From the NCBI GenBank assembly GCA_028023455.1, contig JAQFVV010006310.1, positions 3,348,001 through 3,412,000 of the forward strand: 64,000 nucleotides of DNA, read 5' to 3'. Every line of letters begins with the position of its first letter. Within the stretch, counting starts at the first letter, position 1. Positions 1 to 11,689 of this stretch are shown piece by piece. This DNA is from Epiperipatus broadwayi. Lineage: Eukaryota; Onychophora; Udeonychophora; Euonychophora; Peripatidae. Below the pieces are notes generated by a model. That model saw nothing but the letters and a program-made list of their open reading frames with translations, was not told the DNA's origin and made no database searches. Position numbers and translations under genes: made by a program.

Positions 1-1264
1 ATTTTTTACAGATGCTCTTTTATTATTTCTATTATTAAACATTCACTGTTGCTTTCTTTATCTATTTTCAAATTATTTAGAAATAGATTACCCACAGGAT
101 ATTTTTCATATATATTATAGTGAAGATTTTCATGGTTAAATGAAATTAAAGAAAATTTGAGGGAATATATTATGGATCAGATGTCCATGTTGAAAAATTC
201 TTATGATCAGCAGTCAAAGAATCTTATTTAAAGATTTTTATAAAGTCCACAGATAAAGAAATCCTTTTTATAGAAGTAAGCTGACATTTCAATGAAATCT
301 CCCTCATCTTTGTCGAAATTAATGTTTCCTGAAGAAATGGTTCATCAAGACTATGTGTGAATTAGAATCTTTTCATTTATCAGATAATTGTAGAAAATTG
401 TTGTTGTTTTTTTATTGTTTCATAATTAACTGATTTTCTAAAAATATTGAAGTGTGATAAAAAATTTCTCTAGTAAATTCAGCTAATCATGAAACAAAAA
501 AAATACAGATACTTATGTTAACTTTCTCCAATTATGATTGAACAATTACCTGATGAAATATTTAATGAGGAAACTAATTCACATAGAATCTTCTGAACAC
601 AATATGCTTATCAAGGATGACTGAGATTTCGTTAAAATATTGGCAGCTTATCTCTATGGTGAAGGATTTCTGGATATGTGGATGATGATCTTTTTAAAGT
701 CTTTAAACAGCATTCTTTGACTGCTAATTATAAGAATTTCTCAACATGACGTACTGATATACACTATGTCCCAAAAATTTCTTTAATCTCATATGATTTT
801 CCATTTATATGAGCTATACATACATAATCTTGTTTAATAATGATTTGCTTTTTAAATGTTGTCATTAAAAACTTTTATTTATATGTATTTGATGTATATG
901 CAAAAACATTCTAAGAATGACGTGTGTAAATAGTTCAAAATGTAAATAATTAAAATAATAAATTTAAAAAGATATATATTCATTCAACATTATGAAATAC
1001 ATTTAGGTATATGTTTGAAGTTTTGTTTTTACCTGCTGCTTGTTATTCTTGAATATTATCAGTTTCATAATAATTTGTGTAAATGAAGTCATTATAAGAT
1101 AAACATTTTTTTTAATTAATCAGCTAGATTTGGGAACAATATTTGCATATTAAGAATTTTTGCACATTCTATTTTTATTGTCTCCCTCTCTCGATCTCTT
1201 TTTAAATTTTCATTTTCAGAAACTTTTTACTCCATTTTAAATTAAATTGACAAAATATCGTATG
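1..1264. other. AT-rich gene-free sequence
   Basis: No exon, RNA gene or complete repeat could be supported here. The sequence is AT-rich with short homopolymers. A stretch near 771 (cactatgtcccaaaaattt) looks like one end of a DNA transposon, but no matching second end was found. Confidence 0.5.
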
Positions 1265-1384
1265 AAAGAGTGTCTTGCATTGGTGGTCGAGATGTCAGCG
1301 CGACTGCCTTGCACTTGCAGGCAGTTGCCCGGGTTGCGGGTTCGCGTCCCGGCCGATGCTATGACATTAAAAAAAAAAAAGAGT
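1265..1384 (+). mobile_element. tRNA-derived SINE, copy 1
   Basis: A short GC-rich island about 110 bp long in very AT-rich DNA. It carries a polymerase III type A box (around 1281-1293, tggtggtcgag) and a strong B box (gggttcgcgtccc, around 1337-1350), and ends in a run of A residues at 1369-1380. The flanks share a short direct repeat, aaagagt, at 1265-1271 and 1378-1384, which is a plausible target-site duplication. The same element occurs at 31660-31764 with only a few differences before the tail. The stretch tgccttgcac followed by the B box resembles tRNA-Ala(TGC), but that parentage is tentative. It is a SINE and not a functional tRNA gene, because the acceptor stem does not close. Confidence 0.85.
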
Positions 1385-1568
1385 ATTCTTTGTTGGTATA
1401 TAAAAAGAAATATTCTGTGGGCAGTAATGATTTTTATAATTAATATAAATTTTGTGACAAATTTATATATTTGTTTTATATTAAATTCATATGTATTTTA
1501 TAATTGTATATATGTTATTAGATTGTTTACTGTATTTAATCTTTAATAAAGTGGACTAATCTTTTTTT

Positions 1569-2320
1569 AGTACTTTTTAAAGCAATTTTTATTTAACTTC
1601 AATTTTTGTTTTTTAGTTGGTTTGCAGCTTTCGTCAAAGATTACTATGACCGTATCAGTCATAATACATTGTAAATAAACATATTTTCCAACATACAAAC
1701 AAATATCTCAAATATTAATATTTTATTTGTAAAATAAAATAAAACTATACATTAAACATAACTATTTCTTAAATTTATATTATTTAACTATATCCAATAT
1801 AATCATTAATTAAAAACTAGTAATTTAGTACTCTTTCTTATAATATTAATATACTCTTATTTATTTTATTTTATCTTGTCAGTGTATAATAAATAGAGAG
1901 AGCAATTTGTTTATTTTAATTTCTTCTTTTGGTTTTGATTATTTAAAAACAGAAATTTAGTTATTGAAGAATATATTAATATTAGCTATTTTATAAGGAA
2001 ATATATTGAGTTGCAAGTTATAATTAAAATTCGTGTAGATTAGAGACAAATAATATTTTAAGAAGCTTCTATGTTCTAATGTATAATTTATATATAGTAT
2101 ATATATATGAGGTCTAAAGTTTGAAATTTGTCTATGTTGGAAAATATGTTTATTTACAACTATGATTATTTTAAATGTATAATAATAAAAATAAATATTA
2201 TTGATTGATATTGATATATTATGAAATGTAATAAAAATGTAAAATAGTTACAAATCTCTGATGAAGACTGCAAATCAGTTGAAATACAAAATTAAAATAA
2301 AATATTGTTTAAAAAGTACA
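1569..2320. mobile_element. Non-autonomous element with long terminal inverted repeats
   Basis: The left arm (1569-1696) is the reverse complement of the right arm (2132-2320, with small gaps). The inner 26 bp of the arms (1671-1696 and 2132-2157) are perfectly complementary, and the outer ends both read tactttttaaa inward. Each arm carries a TGATGAAG-TGCAAA-type motif: 2265-2290 directly, and 1622-1645 on the opposite strand. The roughly 435-bp interior is AT-rich and has no coding sequence. It looks like a MITE or foldback element. No superfamily can be assigned, because no clear target-site duplication was seen. Confidence 0.7.
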
Positions 2321-5300
2321 AAAAAGTTTGTGAGTTTATTGTATCATCTGCAATTGAGCAGTTAAAAGAAATAAAGACAATTCATATATATTTAATCATA
2401 TAGTACATATGTATTCAATAGCACAGACAAATAAATAATTGTAATAAACTTCCTAGTCAATCCTATTTGTTTCATAACTTCTGTAACATTGTCAGTCTGT
2501 GCTGTTTAATATATAAGAACTAAATATTAACTGTGAATCATTCTTTAATCCTGATGTAAAGTCTAACGATAAATTTAGATCTACTGATTGATACTGTGAA
2601 AATTTTGCTTTATATTTTTTTCATTTCTTAATTGATGGTTTCGTGACTTGTGATATATATTCCCTCTGTTTGCAAGAATTTTCCCAATGTACTTTGTGAT
2701 TATACTTGTAAATTAACTCACTATTCTGTAATTATGTCCAATATCTAATTAAACAAATATCTTAAAACTTATTAGTTGCTTACATTGTTTATTTATTACA
2801 CAATTTTTTTTTACGTTTAAGAATTATTATTGAGGTTTATATATATAAAGAAAGAAATGTGTGATTTTTCTCACAAATCTACTCCTATGCACTCTGTGAA
2901 TAATAAGTTTTATTCAAAAATTGGGAAATTTGTTTTTGAAATAGTTGCTTAAATGAAACAAAATTTATTATAGCAGATTACAGTTTAACTTCATTATAGA
3001 TCAAATAGTTTTTATAAATGTAAATTGAAGATCATATGTTATTTCATTACATATATATTGCTGTATGGTAATTTGGAAAAAGAGACCAAAAATTAATTTC
3101 TATTTTTAGTTAAAAAATCAAATGACTTCATTTTTAACCATAAAATTTCATTTGTGTATATCTCAAATTAGTTTATTGCTTATAAACAGCAAATCCTGGT
3201 TTTTATTTGTAATTAGTCATGTAATTCTGATATGAAAGTAATTATCCTTCACACAGGAACTGCATTTAGTGATGTTAAATACTAATAAGTTTTCAATCCA
3301 AGTCACAAGATACTTTTGAAAAGATAAGAGTGTCCATCTTATCTTTTGTACCTACATGTAAATTATATAGGCTAGCCTTAAGCATTTTGGACTGAGAGCG
3401 TGAGTATATTCCATTATTCACTTTACTTACATTATACATATTAAACACTTGTTAAATCTTGAAATTTACTATGAATCCTCACACTATATGAGATAATTTA
3501 TTCAAGTTTTCTAAATTTTAGACTTCAAACATTTGTTGCTATCATCTTATCTAACAACTTATCTTCAATTATCCTATCCACCATAGTCCAATACATCATT
3601 TGTAATTCACCTAAAATACAAACACAATTTTTATTTTTAATATCTTTAATAAATAATATATTTCACTCATGCTTCAACATTTTTAATTTTACGCTTCCAA
3701 TTTACATTTGTCATTTTTCTTTAAATTCATATCTCAAGTCTTCAATACTTTTTCCATTTTTTTAATTAATAAAATCTCTGCTATTTTTCAAGCACATCTT
3801 TAACTAAGGTAATTTTCATTTTTTTATATTTTTTTTGCTGCTAGTTTGGGCAACCAACTTTCTAAATATTTAAAAGCACAAACATGCTTTATAACATTGC
3901 TAATCTTATTCTGTGCTTTCTACAAATTCCATTATTCTATTTTACTACTGATGGTTGTGTTCTCTGAAGTAAATTTTGTCCTTATCAAATTATGTTCTTA
4001 TTTATAAACCTATTAAAAAAGTATTGAATGTAAAAAAGAAATAGATAACTTTTAGACTTTTTTATATATTTATCTCTGCCACAAAATAATTATATAATTG
4101 CATCAAAATTGACCCATACAATTTTTTTCTTCCAATATTTTTTTTTGTTATTAAGTATTTAATAATCTAACCCAATTTATTCTTTCAAAAGCCTTTTAAG
4201 ATAAATGAAATAACTAACTTTTTTAAGTATATTTAAAACTTCCACTCCATCACAAAGTCAGATATATTATCTTTTAATATACATTGTATCCTGCCAAATG
4301 GATAATAACATAAATAATTTTCCAAATACATAAATAAGCTTTTATTTGCTCTATGTACAATGTTTATTTATCTTCCTATTATTACAAACTACTTTAGCTT
4401 CATACTAACAACCATGAGACTTACTATTTCATTTGACAAAATCACAAACCTTTTAACATTAAATAAATATCAAAGTATCCATTCAAATGACATAAGAATA
4501 CCAAGATACTTCTCCTTATTAAGCCTCCAGATATTCCCATGACTAACACTAATACTTAATAAACCTCAAGAAAATATCTATAATTATTGCAAACTTTATT
4601 TAATAAAATCTACAATAAAATTTACTTCACTATGAATTGATTAATAATATTCTACCATAACTTTACTGATTATCTGTTTTCCAATAAGTATTGTTTTAAT
4701 AATGTGATTGTTAATAATAATAACAATATTATAATAAGGAGATTTCAGGTTATCACTGTTTCTTAATTAACCATTTAGTTAACATACTTGATGCAAAGAG
4801 AGATTTTATTTGCATCTATATGTAACACACTAATCAAGAAAATTTTTAACTATCATAGTCATAAATAATTCTATTTTACCATGTTATAAGTATATGATCT
4901 TCAATGCCTCAGAGCAAATAACCAATTTTACTTTGAGTATAATAATAATATATTATATAATCAATAAAAATAATTAATTATCTAACTATTTGAAAAATGA
5001 CATTCTTTTCTACATAAATACAATCTCCAACTTGATACTAATCAATATCTTTTAAAATATTTTACCTTTAAATAATTATTATACATTGTCTTCTTATTAT
5101 GTTGATTGTTATGCAAAATTTAAATTTTATAATTCAAACTAATTTGTATATATAATTATGTACCATTAACAATCTAGGAATATGATGTAGTGATAATGAC
5201 TCAGAATAAGAAAACATGACTATATGTATTTAGTCAAATTAATAAACATTTACATTTATTATAATAGTACTTACAAACTTCATATTCACTATTGATCTGT

Positions 5301-8300
5301 TGTTTTTCAAAGGACCAAAAAAAATATATGATAGATATGTTAAAGTGATAGAATGTCAATCTATTAAAAATTATATATATTTTTTTTTAAATTAATAAAT
5401 AATTTTATAAAGAACAAAATTAAACAATAGAACATAAGATTATTTGCAAAATAGAACTATTTATATTATACAGTAATAAGTATTATTAATCATCTGTCTT
5501 TGAAACACCATCTTTTAATTGTATTTCATTTACCTTTATCAAATAAATATTTCATTATAATAATACATTTTATAAAATCATATATTCCATCTTCATCCTC
5601 TTTATAAAATATAAATGTTTATATTAACTTCATTACAATAATTTACTGTCTATAAATGAATTTTATGACTAAAATTTACCATTATTATTAGTGCTTTTCT
5701 TAACGAGTGAAACCTATAATAATAATTTTACCATTTTAAATCTATATGAGGATTTAATGAGTTTACATTTTACATAAAGAATATTAATTTCAAATCATTA
5801 AACATTAATATGACCTTTTCTATGTTATGACATTCTTTTGATCTCTAATATTTTATACAAAAAAATAATTATTAATTATTGAACCATTGTTTTATAATTA
5901 CTCCCAATTTATAAAAACAATTTTATTAATTTAACTATTTTCAGAAATTTTATATCTTACACTTTCAGATCCCTAAAACATTACCAAATCTTTGTCTAAA
6001 TAGTTACTCCCATAATAAAGAGTAATTATCTATTTAACTTAACTATTAACTTTATATGTCAATGCTGATCAAATCACATCCACTTGATATCTTTATCATA
6101 GCTTTTATTAATAAGTTTGTGTTAATTTAAGGAAAATGTTCTTTTTTATGAACATATGCACTATGCTTATCAAATTTATCATCCATTAAAATAAAATAAA
6201 TTTTTAACTTCATATTATTCTGAATACAAAGATACTACATCTCTGAATATCATTTGAACCAAGAAATTCCTACATTTTATTTATATACTTCAACTTTGTA
6301 TAGTAAACATCTACACTTCCAGGCAAAATATCTAAACTTCTTTACTTTAATCCATAACTTACAAGTTTTCTAAAGAGATAATGATCACAAACAAATAGTA
6401 CAACAGGGTATCATTAAATTCAAATATATTACAGTTATATTATTATAAATGAGATCAAAAATCATAGTTAATGTTTGACATTATTCTACACACATATTTT
6501 CTTTCTATTTAAATTAATATATGTTATTAATTTTATAACTATATATTAATATACGTAAGATAATAATAATTCACCTTACAATATTATTCTCCTTATACCT
6601 AAATATTAGATTTTCTGATGATTTTCCTCTACATATGAATCTATTTATTATAACCTGTGAATAATACTAAAACAAATAAATACATAAAATATAATTATTA
6701 ATAATTTAACATTCAAATTTCTAAAGACATTCATAACTTAAGGATTATAGTTTAAAATATATATATATTTTAAATGAAAAACAATTTTACAATGCTTTGT
6801 TTTCAGAGGGGAGGGGAGTTTCCATAACGAAAATCATTTTAAAAATTCTAAACAAATCACAGTTGGCATCCTCCTTTATTGACACTATTTTCCTTACACA
6901 ATAATTAAATGCAGCAATTTAAATAGATAAAAGTATTCTCCAAATTGATGTTTTTCATTTAAATCACAATGAAATTTCATTCTTATTTTATTAAAATGTT
7001 TTTACCATACTATTAATTCATTATAACATTTATTATTTATAAATGTATATCTTCTAATACAAGCTGTATCACACTTTACGATCCACTTCATTTCATCGGC
7101 ATCCCTTTAAAGTATTGTCATTTTATAAGCCAATATTTTATATAAACATTACAAATGGTATTCAAATTGTTATCTTGAATATAACCTTCCAATATCTTAA
7201 GTTACAATATACTTATTCCATATGTTCATTAAATCATTCCAATGGAAATTTAGATTTATTTTTCTTTTATAACATTTTCCCATCATATTCCATTAACAGG
7301 CAATTAAAACTTTTAATTAGAGTATATATTTGAGATTTTACATAAAAAATCAAACAAAATAGTTATCTATTTATTTCTCTATTCTTTTTCATTCTTCATA
7401 AATATATTATTTTATCTTGATATCATTTTTTTGATTAAATCCAGCTATAATATAAATCTTACATGATCGTTCAGCTGTTATAATGAATAATATTCCAATG
7501 AACTTGATTTGTCTAAATTAACTAAATAAATTTCTTTTTTTTTTTCTATAGTATTCACTTCAATTTTCCTTGAGTAACTATTTCTACTCAAATTATTTAC
7601 TAAGTTATTTTTTATCATATATTAAGTTTCTATTATTAAATCTAAAATGGATATTCTTCCTTCAATACATATTCAGTTTTTATAAACAATAAAACACAGA
7701 ATTAAATGAGTTTGTTCTGTAATTAACTTATTACATACTTGTAAAATATTCAAATTCACATATACTTTTTGTAACTGGTTACATGCTTTGATAAACTTAC
7801 AGCTATATTCACAATACTAGTAGAGATTTTAGATTTCTTTTTTACTCCATACTCTTTTCAATAAACTTCACAAATACATTTTAAATATCCAATTATTAGT
7901 AATTTTTTCTTTTTAAATTAAAATAATACTTTTAATAATTTATAGCAAAATTTCATGGAAAAGATAAAATGCTTTCCTACAATGATTTTTTAAATTAATT
8001 CCCCTAAAACATCTGCTTAAATTTTAAAATACTTCAGACTTCGTGATCGCTCATTGGTTGATTCTCAAAATCATTTTACAATGGATATTTAATTAGTTAG
8101 AAAACATTCTAACAATATTTAAACCAATATTATTACAACAAATATTTACAAACATAGTTAAAATAAAATTACTTGAAACAATTTAAACTTTATCTTTTAT
8201 AAAATAGATCCTAAATTGATTTTATGAACTTTCTATTACTTAATAATAAAAAATGTTATTTCAGTTTTTTTTTTTTTTTTAAAAAAATCAACATTTTACT

Positions 8301-8735
8301 GGAAATAATTTTTTATTAAAAACCATGTGCACAAACAAGAGCACTTATATCTACAGCCATTATTCTTATTTATAGCTGTTATCATATTTAAACCATACTA
8401 CAAATTTAAATATAAAAAACTTATTATTAATAAACAATATTAATTTATATTTTAGTCTTTTTATTTAATTAAATGCTTTTAAAATATATAATTTAATTAA
8501 GATTTAAAGAAATGATAACAATCCTATTTAAATTACCTCAAGTTCATACCCCAAATTGCCAAGGTAAACCTTAACTCCCATAACTTAACAAACCAAAATA
8601 TGACTATTTATAAAATTTAAATTATCCAACTAAGATCTACTTTTAATAATAATAATTTATGTGATGTATCAATATATAAGGGTACAATATATATATACTA
8701 TATGGGCTAGGAATGATATAATATTTAGCCAAATA
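2321..8735. other. AT-rich, G-poor intergenic stretch
   Basis: No gene can be supported. From about 3500 to 8640 the + strand has markedly more C than G in nearly every line. The same skew marks recognisable minus-strand retroelement relics elsewhere in the window (11.7-14.6 kb). Two short minus-strand peptides resemble reverse-transcriptase motifs (see the entry at 3830-4200). The rest is unassigned. Open frames near 4360-4540 and 7115-7333 look like chance stretches. Confidence 0.45.
3830..4200 (-). pseudogene. Possible heavily decayed LINE reverse transcriptase
   Basis: Read on the minus strand, 4150-4200 gives KAFERINW, which resembles reverse-transcriptase block A of many LINEs (KAFDRVNW). 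About 325 bases downstream, near 3855-3885, is FKYLESWLP, which resembles the FKYLGSW block that follows the catalytic domain in such elements. The spacing is shorter than the usual 190 or so residues and stop codons lie between, so at best this is a deleted and mutated relic. No FADD block was found. Chance similarity cannot be excluded. Confidence 0.25.
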
Positions 8736-9957
8736 AATGATTGGTTATCATCATCAACCATTATCAATCCACTGCAGGATGAAGGTCTCTCCAAGTTCAA
8801 TCCATCTTTTTCTATCATCAGCTTCTCTTCTCCACATCACCCCTGCACCCTTTCTTATTTCATCCATCCATCTCACGTGGTCTCTTTCTGGGTCTTTTAC
8901 AATCTCTTGGAATCCAGTTTAAAATTTCAATTGTCCATCAATTATCATCTCTTCTAACAATATGTCCAGCCCAACTCCACTTCAGTCTTTTAATTTTTTC
9001 AATGAGGTCAGTAACACCTGTTTGTTCTCTTACCCATACATTGTGTTTTCGATTCCTTCTTGTTACTCCCAACATGCATCTCTCCATATTTCTTTGAGTG
9101 GTCTGAAGTTTCTGTATTGCTCTTCTATTAAGTGTCCAAGTCTGAGATCCATAAGTAAGAACTGGCAAAACACATTTATTAAAAACCTTCCTTTTCAAAC
9201 ACATAGGCATATTTCCTTTTAGTATCAAGTTATTTCTACCAAAAGCACTCAAACCAAGTTTAATTCTATGATTAATTTCATCCATTATATTTCCATCTGT
9301 ATTAATAATCTGACCAGGGTATTTGTAACTGTTAACTTCTTCTAACTCATCATAATCAATCTTTATTTTCATATTTTGAGAAAATCTATTAAACATTACT
9401 TTAGTCTTTTTAACATTTATCTTTAGTCCTACTTTCATCTGATAACTCCTGCAACATTTCCTGTAGCTCTAAAGCATTATTTGCAAAAACAATTACATCA
9501 TCTGCAAAATCTAAATGACTTAAATACTTACACTCCTTTAGCTTCCCATTTTAATCCACAAAATACTTCTTGCAGCACTGCTGTAAAAAGTTTTAGAGAT
9601 ATGGAGTTACCCTGTACACCCTTTTCAATGTTGATTTTCCTACTATCATTATGTAATCTAATTGTTGCTGTTGCGTTTTTATAAATATTCTTTAAAATAT
9701 GACAATATCCTGGATCTACACCTTGATGATCCAATGCTTTAATCACTGAAGAAATGTTTATAGAATCAAATGCCTTTTCATAGTCTACAAATCCTAAGCA
9801 TAATGGCAACTCATATTCATTTGTCCTTTCTATAATTTCTCTCAATACCTGGATATGATCTGTACTAAAACCACTTTTAAATCCAGCTTGTTCTCTTGGT
9901 TGGTGAAAATCCAGTGTTTTCTGTAGACGAATTATAACCATTAATATATTTAACAAA
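8736..9957 (-). mobile_element. 5'-truncated RTE-like LINE, copy 1 (broken reverse transcriptase)
   Basis: This is the best preserved LINE copy in the window. On the minus strand, 9956-9528 encodes the reverse-transcriptase palm with block A (VDYEKAFDSI) and the QG block (QGNSIS). A frameshift follows. In another frame near 9495-9530 is the catalytic block FADDVIVFANN. The segment 9438-8938 encodes the C-terminal part, with NVKKTKVMFN, LTYGSQTWTL, the LGVTRRN region and a final WAGHIVRRDD. The 3' end lies near 8740, after a sequence (ccttcatcctgcagtg when read on the minus strand) shared by the copies ending near 17870 and 50525. The upstream endonuclease is missing, so the copy was truncated on insertion. 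In living elements this family encodes an AP-type endonuclease plus reverse transcriptase for target-primed insertion. RTE clade is my best guess from the C-terminal motifs. Confidence 0.88.
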
Positions 9958-11048
9958 AGTGGATAACATCAAAGCTATGAGTGAAGAAAGTTTGACACTT
10001 GTAGATCAAATTGCAGCAATTTATTAATTTTGTATATATTTTTCAATAACCAGCCTCACAACTTTATGTCTTTCTATCCTTTCTAATCTAAACTGTTGTT
10101 TAAATTTTTAAAATCTACAGGTAGAATATAAATCCAAATACGAATTGTTCCAAAACTATTATCCAAACGAAATTTCGATAGCAATCTTTAACTTTTAACA
10201 ATAAATAAATTAGTATATAAAAATATGCAAACAAAAAAAAAAGTATCTGTAAATTAATGTCTAATTGCAATGAACTGCTTTACTATTTCATCAAATTTTG
10301 AATTAATAATAGTTTTACTATATTAAAAATATACTCAAGACTCAATGCCTATTATTGACTATCACAACTTTTTTTATTCGTTTTGGACATTGTGTGATTG
10401 ATTTCAATAAGGTAAAACATTTAAGATTACTAATTTGTTACAAGACTTAAAAATTGTATACTATTTAATTAATGAATCAAGTCTTTAGTTGTGTGATTAT
10501 TAGATATCTAATTTGAAGTCTTTTATTTTCTATTGTAGAGTGTCCAAAGTTTATCAAAGTTGAGTCAATTATAAATAATTGCTTCCAAACATAGTTTGAC
10601 CAATGTTTGTTTCACATGAGACCTTTTTGCATAATCTCTTTACTAGTAATATCAAGGCAAAACAATCTCTTGTTTCTTTTTTTTTATCTGCAACTATTTC
10701 AAATGAAACATAAGTCACATATTATTATAAATTACTATTGAAGATCAGTTATTAACTATAAGTTAACAGTAGTTAAACTCATCATCATAAGTACATTTTT
10801 AACTTATAATTCACTGCATAACTATATTTGTAAAAAATATACAAACAACCCATCTACAGTGTATCAATAAAACAATCCAGTTCAACTACATCATATATTT
10901 GTAAGTAGTAATGTAGTTGGATTGTAATATACGAGTGGGATAATTCATTATATTTATATAAAACCCTTTTCAGAGTATTGTAAATAAATGATTTTTATAG
11001 CATATATAGATAAAAGCCTTTAACAAATCCATTGAAATGCAAAAAATA
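9958..11048. other. AT-rich intergenic sequence
   Basis: No gene seen. A small imperfect hairpin (caatccagttcaactacat paired with atgtagttggattg) lies at about 10873-10925. Nothing else could be named. Confidence 0.5.
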
Positions 11049-11390
11049 AAGGTCTCTTATACAGCAGCAATGAAAAGGAATTATTCATAAAACTTGTCAT
11101 TCACCAAATAGTGAGAGTTTGGGCTGTTTTTCCATCCTTGTTTTACCCTTCACTAAGAATAGTTAAGTGATTATTTCCTTATCAATATTGGATTAACAAG
11201 GTCAGCTATGAAACAGCGATCTCTTATACAGCAATGAAAAATGAATTACTTATAAAGCTTGTCATTTGCCAAATAGTGAGAATTTGGGATGTTTTTCCAT
11301 CCTTGTTTTACCTGTCACTAAGAATAGTTGTGTCCATTTCCTTATCAATATTGGATGATTAACAAAGTCAGCTATAAAACAACCATCTGA
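11049..11390 (+). repeat. Two-copy tandem duplication (about 170-bp unit)
   Basis: The unit at 11049-11218 (ctcttatacagca ... gtcagctatgaaacag) is repeated with substitutions and small indels at 11219-11390. The unit contains caaatagtgag, tttttccatccttg and cactaagaatagtt, then attggatgattaac. Related sequence occurs at about 57255-57500 and 60150-60390, so the unit is part of an interspersed repeat that has been duplicated here. The second unit runs into a further 90 bases also shared with the 57.4-kb copy. There, a taggatttgaatccac stretch resembles a tRNA B box, which suggests a degenerate SINE. Confidence 0.75.
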
Positions 11391-11689
11391 AAGAAAATTT
11401 TAAGTCTGGTTAGAATCTTCAAGTTTTATTTAGCCTGTATTTAAACCCAGATCATGCTACACTATTAAGAGAAAAAAACTTATTTATCTGCTTATCAGAT
11501 ATTTATCTAATCTTTTTTATTTTCTATTTATTGGATGTGCAAAAGTCATAAAAGTTTACAAAAAATTACATCTAAATGAGGTTTGCCTAAAGTCTGCATT
11601 ATGGGAGTCAGATAACTTCTAATGACATTTAGTTTCCAAATAACTTTAGACAGATTAATATCATACAATGTACTATATCATTATTTTCA

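Noticed and set aside
771-790. Transposon-end-like word (tatgtcccaaaaatttc)
   Set aside because: Single end only, no partner.
1281-1360. Possible functional tRNA gene
   Set aside because: The A and B boxes are good, but no acceptor stem closes, a poly(A) tail follows, and a second copy has target-site duplications. It is a SINE.
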